NCBI GenBank assembly: GCA_902470905.1
Contig: CABRIC010000045.1
Coordinates: 1 to 15,325 of the forward strand
Source of the DNA: an uncultured Collinsella sp.
Lineage (GTDB): Bacteria > Actinomycetota > Coriobacteriia > Coriobacteriales > Coriobacteriaceae
Reading direction: 5' to 3'
Length of the DNA: 15,325 bases
Made by a program: the position numbers and the translations under genes
In this document: piece after piece, positions 1 to 6,363 of the stretch
Layout of the letters: every line of letters starts with the position of its first letter
Position numbering within the stretch: the first letter of the stretch is position 1
The notes under the pieces: model-generated
What the model was told of the DNA's origin: nothing
What the model saw: the letters and a program-made list of their open reading frames with translations, nothing else
Databases searched by the model: none

Positions 1-43
1 TAGCGTAGCGTCTCGTGGGCTCGGAGATGTGTATAAGAGACAG
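1..43. other. Nextera sequencing adapter and index (non-genomic)
   Basis: Positions 10-43 are the 34-nt Nextera read-2 transposon adapter, ending in the Tn5 mosaic end (AGATGTGTATAAGAGACAG). The eight bases before it (2-9, AGCGTAGC) sit where the i7 index lies, and the T at 1 fits the end of the P7 primer. This is library DNA, not chromosome. Translated in the rho frame it gives the spurious start MGSEMCIRDS. Genomic sequence begins at about position 44. Confidence 0.97.
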
Positions 44-44
44 C

Positions 45-1289
45 ATGAAGGTCGCCGAGCTGCGCGAGAAGGCCAAGGAGTTCGAGATTGAGACGACCGG
101 CAAGAAGAAAGCCGAGCTCGTCGAGGAGATCTACGTCACCGCCGCGAAGGCCGAGGGCTTCCGCGACATCAAGGGCATCCTGCAGATTCGTCCGGACAGC
201 TCCGGTATCATCCATGCCCATGGCTACATGAAGTCCAACGACGACGCCTTCGTGCCCGCCTACCTCATCCGCTCCGCGCGTCTGCGCACGGGCGACGTCA
301 TCGAGGGCTCGCTTCGTCCTTCGCGCGGCGGCGACAAGCGCGCCGGCCTCGCCAAAATCACGACCGTCAACGGTCTAGACCCCGAGCAGATTCGCAACCG
401 CCCCAAGTTCGGTGACCTCACCCCGGTCTATCCCAACGAGCCGCTGCGCATGGAGCATGGCAAGGACTCCATTACCGGTCGCGCCATCGACATCGTGTCG
501 CCGATCGGCAAGGGTCAGCGTGGCTTGATCGTGTCCCCGCCCAAGGCCGGCAAGACCACAATCCTCAAGAAGATCTGCCAGTCTATCTCGATTAACAACC
601 CCGAGGTGCACCTCATCTGCCTGCTCGTCGACGAGCGCCCCGAAGAGGTCACCGATATGCAGCGTTCCATCAAGGGCGAGGTTGTGGCGTCGACCTTCGA
701 TATGCCCGCCGACAACCACACTCGTGTGGCAGAGCTCGTCATCGAGCGCGCCAAGCGCATCGTGGAGCTGGGCGGCGATGTCGTGGTGGTGCTCGACTCC
801 ATCACGCGTCTTGCCCGCGCCTACAACTTGGCGGCGCCCGCCTCAGGCCGCATCCTTTCGGGCGGCGTCGATTCGGCGGCACTGTATCCGCCCAAGCGCT
901 TCCTGGGCGCAGCCCGCAATATCGAGAACGGTGGCTCGCTCACCATCCTGGCCTCTGCCCTCATCGACACCGGCTCCAAGATGGACGAGGTCATCTTTGA
1001 GGAGTTCAAGGGCACCGGCAACATGGAGCTCAAGCTCGACCGCGACCTGGCCGACCGCCGCATCTTCCCGGCTATCGACCCCGTTGCCTCCGGTACGCGT
1101 AACGAGGACCTGTTGGTTGACGAGCAGATGCGTCCGTTTGTCTTTGGCCTGCGTCGCATTCTTGCCGGCATGAACAACACCGAGCGCGCAGCTGCGTCGT
1201 TTATCAAGGGTCTTAAGGGCACCAACACCAACCAGGAGTTCCTGGTGCGTTCGGCCAAAAAGCACAGCGACTACGAGCAGACGTTCTAG
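45..1289 (+). CDS. rho: Transcription termination factor Rho (5' end probably truncated)
   Basis: Rho is a hexameric RNA-dependent ATPase helicase that loads on C-rich nascent RNA and releases RNA polymerase. Counting from the ATG at 45 (414 residues), an N-terminal SAP-like helical segment (about 1-35) precedes the cold-shock-like RNA-binding domain (about 45-115). The RecA-like ATPase core follows. It shows Walker A SPPKAGKTT near 164-172, the DERPEEVTD catalytic-glutamate motif near 196, Walker B VVVVLDSITR near 245, and the arginine finger in SGTRNEDLL (R352). The ATG lies two bases after the adapter and no ribosome binding site can be seen. Actinobacterial Rho usually carries a long N-terminal extension, so this Met is probably internal and the gene 5'-incomplete. 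A short Rho of about E. coli length (419 residues) cannot be excluded. The sequence MGSEMCIRDS read upstream in frame is adapter. The family call is very secure; the start is not. Confidence 0.96.
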   Translation: MKVAELREKAKEFEIETTGKKKAELVEEIYVTAAKAEGFRDIKGILQIRPDSSGIIHAHGYMKSNDDAFVPAYLIRSARLRTGDVIEGSLRPSRGGDKRAGLAKITTVNGLDPEQIRNRPKFGDLTPVYPNEPLRMEHGKDSITGRAIDIVSPIGKGQRGLIVSPPKAGKTTILKKICQSISINNPEVHLICLLVDERPEEVTDMQRSIKGEVVASTFDMPADNHTRVAELVIERAKRIVELGGDVVVVLDSITRLARAYNLAAPASGRILSGGVDSAALYPPKRFLGAARNIENGGSLTILASALIDTGSKMDEVIFEEFKGTGNMELKLDRDLADRRIFPAIDPVASGTRNEDLLVDEQMRPFVFGLRRILAGMNNTERAAASFIKGLKGTNTNQEFLVRSAKKHSDYEQTF

Positions 1290-1326
1290 GTTGTCATCCA
1301 CACGCAGCGATAGTCATCAATGCAAT

Positions 1327-1361
1327 AAAGGGTCGGGGCTTTGAGCCTCGGCCCTTTTCTA
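1327..1361 (+). terminator. Intrinsic terminator of rho
   Basis: A 14-bp stem (1327-1340 with 1344-1357, including two G-T wobble pairs) with a 3-nt loop begins with AAAGGG and runs into TTTTCT. It lies 38 nt after the rho stop and separates rho from the next promoter. Confidence 0.88.
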
Positions 1362-1437
1362 TATCGCCGCTCCGCGCTTATTTTTGACCATAAGACTGGC
1401 AAGCAGCAGGTTTCCCGTTTCAATCCGACATCGTCGC

Positions 1438-1466
1438 TTGCAATCGACAGGGCGGTTTCGCATAAT
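1438..1466 (+). promoter_or_regulatory. Predicted sigma-70-type promoter for the membrane-protein/VanZ pair
   Basis: TTGCAA (1438-1443), a 17-nt spacer and CATAAT (1461-1466) form a near-consensus promoter in the 313-nt gap between rho and the next gene. Transcription from it would give a leader of about 130 nt, which carries a small GGGGC-ATA-GCCCC hairpin at 1524-1536. No known riboswitch was recognised in the leader. The hexamers closely resemble those before tRNA-His at 5898. Confidence 0.6.
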
Positions 1467-1602
1467 AGCTTTTAAGCTTCGCGACGGATAACGCAGATGA
1501 AACGAACCATATACCGTTGCTTTGGGGCATAGCCCCGCTTCATCTTCTCTCGCGCAGCCAACTGAATGATGCGATTTGGGTGCTGGAAGATGGGGAGAGC
1601 TC

Positions 1603-3003
1603 ATGGCTTCTTCTGATGCAACACAACGAGCAGTCCTTGCCGGACTTTCGTGCGGGATCGGCCTTGCCGCTCCCGTGGTTATGTATGCCGCGACGCTGCC
1701 GTTTTCGTCTGTGAACGAGACGGTCGTGGCGGGTGCGGTTCCCTTCGCCGTGGGCGCGGTGGCGGGCGTGGGCATCTATGCCGCCTCGCTGGGTATCTCC
1801 GAGTATCGTGCGCAGCGTGAAGAGCGTCTGTTCCAGCCCGATGCCATGGGCGGTGCCGCCAATCTCAATCAGCATCAAAGCGAGTTCAAGACCGCCTCGA
1901 TTTCAGCTCAGCAGCAGGATGCGACTCCTTACGCTGCGGCTTCTGATTCTCAGGCTCAGGCGGAGCAGTCTACCTCGGCATTCCTTTCCGGCCTGACTGG
2001 TGCGTTCCAGCGCCGTCATGCCGATGATGGTGTCCCTACCATCGCTCGAGCCGCAGATGCTATGGACGAGGACGAGGCTTGGTCCATGATCGACAGTATG
2101 CTTGACGACGATTCGCCGGTGAGCTGCGACCCTGCACACTCGCGCGACGTCTATCAAGTCGCCATCGACGAGCTCACCAACGGCGGGCAGACCGGCTCCT
2201 TCAATCGCGACGACATCGCCGCCGCGGCACGCGCCGTGTCTGGCTCCCAGGCCGCCCCTGCGGGCAGCACGGCGGCTTTCGTGGCACTCGTCGCCAACGC
2301 GGCAGCCAATAACGCCTACAGCGCTACCTCGGCGGACGCGAACGCTTCTGCCGACAATTCGTACGTTGATGAAGCCATGGCCGCGGACGAGGAGGCCGTT
2401 GCCGCCCGCCGTGCCGCCGAAAGCTCGCTGTGGGGCGCTCCTGCCCAGCAGCAGGCGGCTGAGGCTGCGCCGTACAATGTAAACCTCGCCAGCATGCCTA
2501 TCATCTCCGGTGCCGCGGATATCGATTTCGATGACCTCGATGAGCCTGCAGCCATCACCGCATCGATTGATGCCCAAGATCGCATCGACACCGGCGACCT
2601 TCCGGATGCCTCACTCGAGGTTGATGTCCCTATGGCCGATTACTCGGGCCACGAGGACATGTGGGCCGCCGCCACCGCGATTCTGGATGAGATTGACGAG
2701 CCCGCTCCTGTTGCAGCCCCCGCTCCCGTCGCTGCCTCTCAGCCTGCTGCCCCCGCCTATGTCGGCCGTCACAGCGCTGCGTTCCCCGAGGATACTGCCC
2801 GTATCTCGCGTGAGAGCATCGAGCGGGCCGAGGCTATTGCCGCCGGCATTATGGAAAACCGTCGTCACGAGCGCGTCAATCAGATCCTCGAGGAAGAGAT
2901 CGAGCGCCTGCAGTCCTCTACCGCCAAGCGTACGGGCCGTGCCTACCTGAGCGTTATCGAGGGCGGTACCGCCAGCTTCGCGCCGCTCCGCGCGGAGGCA
3001 TAA
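1603..3003 (+). CDS. Two-helix membrane-anchored Ala-rich protein, unknown function
   Basis: I do not recognise a family in this 466-residue protein. Two hydrophobic helices lie at about residues 11-31 and 39-60, joined by a very short loop. They form an N-terminal hairpin anchor that leaves the long remainder on one side, probably the cytoplasm. Residues about 75-400 are rich in Ala, Asp, Glu and Ser with low complexity, including a Pro-Ala linker (APAPVAAPAPVAA) near 370. The C-terminal 80 residues hold a charged helical segment (ERAEAIAAGIMENRRHERVN then ILEEEIERLQ), which may be a short coiled coil. An upstream TTG at 1576 is open, but ATG 1603 has GGGGAGA five to six bases before it and is preferred. 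The VanZ-like gene starts 7 nt after the stop, suggesting one transcript. A role as a cell-envelope or division-linked scaffold would be guesswork. Confidence 0.8.
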   Translation: MASSDATQRAVLAGLSCGIGLAAPVVMYAATLPFSSVNETVVAGAVPFAVGAVAGVGIYAASLGISEYRAQREERLFQPDAMGGAANLNQHQSEFKTASISAQQQDATPYAAASDSQAQAEQSTSAFLSGLTGAFQRRHADDGVPTIARAADAMDEDEAWSMIDSMLDDDSPVSCDPAHSRDVYQVAIDELTNGGQTGSFNRDDIAAAARAVSGSQAAPAGSTAAFVALVANAAANNAYSATSADANASADNSYVDEAMAADEEAVAARRAAESSLWGAPAQQQAAEAAPYNVNLASMPIISGAADIDFDDLDEPAAITASIDAQDRIDTGDLPDASLEVDVPMADYSGHEDMWAAATAILDEIDEPAPVAAPAPVAASQPAAPAYVGRHSAAFPEDTARISRESIERAEAIAAGIMENRRHERVNQILEEEIERLQSSTAKRTGRAYLSVIEGGTASFAPLRAEA

Positions 3004-3010
3004 CTTCTGC

Positions 3011-3460
3011 ATGGTTAAGATCAATCGAAAATGGGCGGTTGTAACCTGCCTGATGGTGCTCTTGATCTGGGGCAATTCGCTGGTTCCCGGCTCGGGGTCG
3101 GGCTCGCTGAGCCTAACGGTCATGGAAGCTATCCGCGGTTTCCTGCACAGCGTGGGACTTCCATATGAATGGGTGACCAACTTTGTTGTTCGCAAGTGCG
3201 CGCATTTTACCGAGTATATGGTGCTCGGCATCTTGGCAACGCACGCCTTTGATTTTGAGGGCCGGCGCACCTTTGACGTGCTGCTGCCCACGGCGGTGTT
3301 CCTGCTGCTGATTCCCTCGATCGACGAGACGATTCAGCTCTTTGTGCCGGGACGCGCCGGCATGATCACCGATGTGATGATCGACTGCTGTGGAGCGGCA
3401 ACGGGCGTTGTGCTCCGATATCTACTACGATCGCTCATATGTGCCAAAAAGGCCGCCTAG
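3011..3460 (+). CDS. VanZ-like family membrane protein
   Basis: This 149-residue integral membrane protein has four predicted helices (about 7-25, 55-80, 88-104 and 122-142). It carries the VanZ-family signature: NSLVPG near 22, RKCAHFTEY (61-69), the DETIQ motif (105-109), PGR (113-115) and D-x-x-ID (121-125) before the last helix. VanZ in enterococci gives low-level teicoplanin resistance by an unsettled mechanism. Most chromosomal homologues have no proven role, so resistance should not be assumed. The gene follows the two-helix membrane protein by 7 nt, with a GGAGG at 2993-2997 inside the end of the upstream gene, which suggests translational coupling. Its last codons and stop form the 5' arm of the downstream terminator. 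Confidence 0.88.
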   Translation: MVKINRKWAVVTCLMVLLIWGNSLVPGSGSGSLSLTVMEAIRGFLHSVGLPYEWVTNFVVRKCAHFTEYMVLGILATHAFDFEGRRTFDVLLPTAVFLLLIPSIDETIQLFVPGRAGMITDVMIDCCGAATGVVLRYLLRSLICAKKAA

Positions 3461-3490
3461 GACGTATGCTTGGTCCTAGGCGGCCTTTTT
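3446..3490. terminator. Bidirectional terminator between convergent genes
   Basis: An 18-bp perfect stem (3446-3463 with 3473-3490) and a 9-nt loop carry A5 on the left and a T-run on the right, so each strand ends in a U-tract. It terminates the VanZ-like gene (+) and the ROK kinase (-). The left arm overlaps the last VanZ-like codons and the stop at 3458-3460. Confidence 0.93.
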
Positions 3491-3573
3491 TATTTGAGGG
3501 CTTATATGAGGCGTGGTGGCGTCGTTCCATTGGTCGGATTTGCTGGGCGCGCCACGCCCCGTGGGTGCGTCTG

Positions 3574-4464
3574 TTACTGAAGCGCCTGTGCGCCCAGGGC
3601 CAGGCAGCCCATAATGCCCTGCTTGCCCTCGAGGCTGTTGTTGACGATGTAGTTATCGATGTCGTTGACCTCGGGCGTGACGATATAGCCGTTGAGCATT
3701 TCGGCACACTTTTTGCGTGCGAGCGGCACGATGGGGGTGTGGTCGGCCACGCCGCCACCGATGATGATCTTTTGCGGCGCGTAGCACAGCGTGTAGGTCA
3801 TGAGTGCCTGTGCCAGATAGCCGGCGAGCAGGTCCATGGCCTCCGGGTCATCGGCCATGTCTCCGGCGCTCTTGCCATCCCAGCGCTTTTTGACGCCGGG
3901 ACCTGCGATGAGGCCCTCGAGGCAGTTGTCGTGGAAGGGGCAGGCGCTATGCTCGCCGATGGTGTCGCGCGGGTCGCGCGTGACCAGGATGTGGCCAGCC
4001 TCGGGATGCATCATGCCGTGCACGAGCTGGCCGCCCGAGAGCACACCGGCGCCCACGCCGGTGCCGATGGTCAGGTAGACCACATCAGTGAGGCCCTGGG
4101 CGCAACCAAAGGTGACCTCGCCCAGGCAGGCGACGTTGACGTCGGTGTCGTAGCCGCAGGGGACCTTGAGCTCGTTTTGGATGGTGCCCAGCAGGTCAAA
4201 GTAACGCCATGCGGTCTTGGGCGTCTCCAAGATCTTGCCGTACTGGGGCGAGGCAGGGTTGACCGCGGTGGGGCCAAAGGCGCCGATGCCCAGGGCGGCG
4301 ATGCCCTTGTCTGCAAACCATGCGTTGACGGCCTCGACGGTCTCCTGCGGGGTCGTGGTCGCGATCTGCTCGCGCTCCAGGACCGTACCGTCCGCATAGC
4401 CCGTGGCGCACACCATCTTGGTGCCGCCGGCCTCGAGCGCTCCGATAAGCTGTTGTTCTGCCAT
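3574..4464 (-). CDS. ROK-family sugar kinase, fructokinase-like
   Basis: This 296-residue cytoplasmic kinase belongs to the ROK family and resembles the Bacillus YdhR/GmuE and ScrK fructokinase branch. It probably phosphorylates fructose or a related hexose with ATP. The N-terminal phosphate-binding motif LEAGGTKMVCA is at 10-20. GIGAFGP is at 59-65. The TDVN segment at 107-110 places the predicted catalytic Asp at 108. The TIGTGVGAG loop is at 132-140. Zinc ligands are His158 and the CPFHDNC motif (C175, H178, C181). IIIGGGV (233-239) is the C-terminal nucleotide-binding glycine segment. ATG 4464 is chosen because AGGGAGG lies at 4471-4477; an extension to 4521 is open but has no such site and runs into the promoter. 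No transporter or hydrolase neighbour identifies the sugar. Substrate is the uncertain part. Confidence 0.92.
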   Translation of the reverse strand: MAEQQLIGALEAGGTKMVCATGYADGTVLEREQIATTTPQETVEAVNAWFADKGIAALGIGAFGPTAVNPASPQYGKILETPKTAWRYFDLLGTIQNELKVPCGYDTDVNVACLGEVTFGCAQGLTDVVYLTIGTGVGAGVLSGGQLVHGMMHPEAGHILVTRDPRDTIGEHSACPFHDNCLEGLIAGPGVKKRWDGKSAGDMADDPEAMDLLAGYLAQALMTYTLCYAPQKIIIGGGVADHTPIVPLARKKCAEMLNGYIVTPEVNDIDNYIVNNSLEGKQGIMGCLALGAQALQ

Positions 4465-4502
4465 GGTATTCCTCCCTTTTGGACGAGTTGCTCCGTGACT
4501 AA

Positions 4503-4538
4503 AGTATAGCGCTCTAAACAAGTTAAGAAAGCGCTATA
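4503..4538 (-). promoter_or_regulatory. Putative paired operator and -10 element upstream of the ROK kinase
   Basis: A perfect 9-bp inverted repeat, TATAGCGCT (4505-4513) and AGCGCTATA (4530-4538), is separated by 16 nt. Each arm contains AGCGCT, itself a palindrome, and the two AGCGCT centres are 22 bp apart, about two helical turns. On the minus strand the proximal arm overlaps TATACT (4508-4503), a good -10 hexamer, while the -35 is weak. This suits a dimer pair or tetramer repressor of the LacI or ROK type. The regulator is not in the window. Confidence 0.5.
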
Positions 4539-4580
4539 AAAAGAAGCCCTTCAACGCGGCGGGCGATGAGGGGCTTCTTT
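4538..4580 (-). terminator. Intrinsic terminator of the aminotransferase gene
   Basis: On the minus strand a 14-bp stem (4580-4567 with 4553-4540, one G-T pair) and a 13-nt loop run into TTTTTATA. It lies 26 nt beyond the aminotransferase stop. The U-tract abuts the distal arm of the putative ROK kinase operator. Confidence 0.88.
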
Positions 4581-4605
4581 GGTTGCTTTAGTTGCCGGAC
4601 CGTCC

Positions 4606-5787
4606 TTACCCGCGCGGCTTGATTTTATCACGTAGCGACTTGAGGTTCTCCAGCGCGGCGTTGAGCGTTTCGTCTCGCTTGGCAAAGTGGAAGCGGATCA
4701 GATGGTTGACGGGCTCGCGGAAGAAGCTCGAGCCGGGCACGGCGCCCACACCCACTTTAGACGCGAGGTCCTCGCAGAATTCGAGGTCGCTGTCATAGCC
4801 AAACTCCGAGATATCCATCATCACGTAATAGGCGCCCTGCGGCACGTTATGCTCAAGACCGATGCTGTCGAGTCCCTGGCAGAACAGGTCGCGTTTGGCG
4901 GTATAGAGGTCAAGGACCTCATCGTAATAGCTGTCGTTGAAGTTGAGGGCGGTGACGACGGCTTCCTGCAGGGGAGCGGCAGCACCCACGGTGAGGAAGT
5001 CGTGGACCTTCTTGATGCGCTCGGTGATCTCGGCAGGGGCGATGGTGTAGCCCAGGCGCCAGCCGGTGATGGAGTACGTCTTGGACAGCGAGCTGCAACT
5101 GATGGTTCGTTCGAACATGCCGGGCAGCGTGGCCATATAGACGTGCTCGTGGGGCGCGTAGACGATGTGCTCGTATACCTCGTCGGTGATGCAGTAGGCG
5201 TCGTACTTTTTGCAGAGGTCGGCGATAAAGGTGAGCTCCTCGCGCGTAAAGACCTTGCCGCAGGGGTTGGAAGGGTTGCACAGGACGATGGCCTTGGGGT
5301 CGTTGTCGCGGAAGGCCGCCTCGAGCACCTCACGGTCAAAGTCGAATGTGGGCGGGTTGAGCGGCACGTAGATGGGCTCGGCGCCCGAAAGGATCGTGTC
5401 GGCGCCGTAGTTCTCGTAGAATGGCGAGAAGATGACGACCTTGTCGCCGGGGTTCGTGACCGTCATCATGGCGGCCATCATGGCCTCGGTGGAGCCGCAG
5501 GTGACTACGATATTCTCGTTGGGGTTCACCGGCATGCCCATAAAGTGCTCCTGCTTGGCGGCAAGCGCCTCACGCATGGCCTGGGAGCCCCAGGTGATGG
5601 AGTACTGGTGATAGAGCGGCTTGGGGTCGCTGGCGATGGCGCTGAGGCTGTTGAGCAGCTGCGCCGGGGGATCGAAGTCGGGGAAGCCCTGCGAGAGATT
5701 GACGGCGCCATACTTATTGGAGATGCGTGTCATGCGGCGGATGACCGAATCGGTAAACGTTGCCGTGCGGTTGGATAGTTCTTTCAT
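4606..5787 (-). CDS. Pyridoxal-phosphate aminotransferase, class I/II
   Basis: This 393-residue fold-type I PLP enzyme transfers an amino group between an amino acid and a 2-oxo acid. It carries NLSQGFPDFDPP (30-41), a signature seen in the kynurenine/methionine aminotransferase (YbdL-like) branch. Other landmarks are CGSTEAM (97-103) for cofactor phosphate binding, NPSNPCGKVF (171-180), D202 in TDEVYEH, and the Schiff-base lysine K236 in SSLSKTYSITGWRLGY. A C-terminal LIRFHFAK holds the carboxylate-binding Arg. ATG 5787 has AAAGGA at about 5793-5799; an upstream ATG at 5805 would place that site inside the gene. The gene stands alone, terminated at 4580 and divergent from the tRNA cluster. 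Its exact substrate cannot be read from the sequence. Confidence 0.93.
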   Translation of the reverse strand: MKELSNRTATFTDSVIRRMTRISNKYGAVNLSQGFPDFDPPAQLLNSLSAIASDPKPLYHQYSITWGSQAMREALAAKQEHFMGMPVNPNENIVVTCGSTEAMMAAMMTVTNPGDKVVIFSPFYENYGADTILSGAEPIYVPLNPPTFDFDREVLEAAFRDNDPKAIVLCNPSNPCGKVFTREELTFIADLCKKYDAYCITDEVYEHIVYAPHEHVYMATLPGMFERTISCSSLSKTYSITGWRLGYTIAPAEITERIKKVHDFLTVGAAAPLQEAVVTALNFNDSYYDEVLDLYTAKRDLFCQGLDSIGLEHNVPQGAYYVMMDISEFGYDSDLEFCEDLASKVGVGAVPGSSFFREPVNHLIRFHFAKRDETLNAALENLKSLRDKIKPRG

Positions 5788-5871
5788 GCCGGTCCTTTCG
5801 AGCATTTGCAGTGGGGCAAGTTTACTCCTATGAAACCGGTGGGATTTGCTCGAAATGGTCTCGAAAAACTC

Positions 5872-5890
5872 TTTTCAAAATTCTTGAAAA
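5872..5890. repeat. Short perfect inverted repeat upstream of the tRNA promoter
   Basis: TTTTCAA (5872-5878) and TTGAAAA (5884-5890) form a 7-bp inverted repeat around a 5-nt spacer. It lies in an AT-rich stretch 7 nt before the tRNA promoter -35 and about 85 nt from the aminotransferase start. It could be an operator or an upstream element for either divergent unit. Confidence 0.45.
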
Positions 5891-5897
5891 TTGGGGC

Positions 5898-5926
5898 TTG
5901 CATCGCGTGGCGTTCCTTGCAATAAT
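5898..5926 (+). promoter_or_regulatory. Predicted promoter of the tRNA-His/tRNA-Lys cluster
   Basis: TTGCAT (5898-5903), a 17-nt spacer and AATAAT (5921-5926) lie 26 nt before the first tRNA, preceded by A/T-rich DNA typical of strong stable-RNA promoters. The only terminator found downstream is after the third tRNA-Lys, so one transcript probably covers all four tRNAs. Confidence 0.6.
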
Positions 5927-5952
5927 AGTCGAGCGCGAAGCGCACAGGACAC

Positions 5953-6030
5953 GGTGGGTGTAGCTCAGTTGGCTAGAGCGACGGGTTGTGGTCCCGTAGG
6001 TCGAGGGTTCGAGTCCCTTTACCCACCCCA
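5953..6030 (+). tRNA. tRNA-His (GTG)
   Basis: A full cloverleaf is visible: an 8-bp acceptor helix including the extra G-1 paired with C73 that marks histidine tRNA, D-arm GCTC/GAGC, anticodon stem ACGGG/CCCGT with anticodon GTG at 5988-5990, and T-arm GAGGG-TTCGAGT-CCCTT. The 3' CCA is encoded (6028-6030). Confidence 0.96.
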
Positions 6031-6052
6031 GTTCTTGCTTCGTGTTGATATC

Positions 6053-6128
6053 GGGTCGTTAGCTCAGTTGGTAGAGCAGGGGACTCTTAATCCCAAGGTC
6101 CAGGGTTCGACCCCCTGACGGCCCACCA
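6053..6128 (+). tRNA. tRNA-Lys (CTT), copy 1
   Basis: A 76-nt tRNA with CCA encoded. Acceptor GGGTCGT pairs with ACGGCCC (one G-T). The anticodon CTT is at 6086-6088, in the CTCTTAA loop, and reads AAG. The T-arm is GGGTTCGACCCC. It is identical to copies 2 and 3 over 73 nt. Anticodon-stem position 27-43 is a G-A mismatch in all copies. Confidence 0.96.
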
Positions 6129-6171
6129 CACGATATCTCCTCTAAAGTCCGCCATAATGGACTTTAGCTTT
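6129..6171 (+). repeat. tRNA-Lys inter-unit spacer with hairpin, copy 1
   Basis: A 43-nt spacer between tRNA-Lys copies 1 and 2 contains a perfect 9-bp hairpin, CTAAAGTCC (6142-6150) and GGACTTTAG (6159-6167), with an 8-nt loop. There is no T-run, so it looks like a processing or spacing structure, not a terminator. The spacer is repeated exactly at 6248-6290. Confidence 0.8.
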
Positions 6172-6247
6172 GGGTCGTTAGCTCAGTTGGTAGAGCAGGG
6201 GACTCTTAATCCCAAGGTCCAGGGTTCGACCCCCTGACGGCCCACCA
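6172..6247 (+). tRNA. tRNA-Lys (CTT), copy 2
   Basis: Identical in sequence to copy 1, with anticodon CTT at 6205-6207 and encoded CCA (6245-6247). It starts exactly 119 nt after copy 1, within a tandem repeat of tRNA plus 43-nt spacer. Confidence 0.96.
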
Positions 6248-6290
6248 CACGATATCTCCTCTAAAGTCCGCCATAATGGACTTTAGCTTT
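6248..6290 (+). repeat. tRNA-Lys inter-unit spacer with hairpin, copy 2
   Basis: This is an exact copy of the 6129-6171 spacer, with its hairpin at 6261-6286. The perfect identity, including non-tRNA bases, points to recent tandem duplication of the 119-nt unit or gene conversion. Confidence 0.8.
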
Positions 6291-6363
6291 GGGTCGTTAG
6301 CTCAGTTGGTAGAGCAGGGGACTCTTAATCCCAAGGTCCAGGGTTCGACCCCCTGACGGCCCA
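6291..6363 (+). tRNA. tRNA-Lys (CTT), copy 3, no encoded CCA
   Basis: The 73-nt body matches copies 1 and 2 exactly, with anticodon CTT at 6324-6326 and discriminator A at 6363. The next bases are CCC, not CCA, so the 3' end would need CCA-adding enzyme. Sequence identity with the other copies stops just here, as expected if another DNA was joined at the tRNA 3' end. Confidence 0.94.

Noticed and set aside
375..1301. Several long open frames on the minus strand and other plus frames inside rho
   Set aside because: They are shadows of a GC-rich gene whose real frame shows every Rho motif.
1359..1878. Minus-strand open frames spanning the rho downstream gap and the start of the membrane protein
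   Set aside because: No ribosome binding site or recognisable protein, and they cross a promoter and a plus-strand start with good signals.
3439..4509. Plus-strand 356-residue frame opposite the ROK kinase
   Set aside because: It is antisense to a clear kinase; its composition is that of a reversed coding frame, and it overlaps the terminator.
4687..5778. Plus-strand 363-residue frame opposite the aminotransferase
   Set aside because: The minus strand encodes a motif-complete PLP enzyme; this is its mirror.
5891..6118. Plus-strand small frame over tRNA-His and tRNA-Lys
   Set aside because: It is tRNA sequence read as protein.
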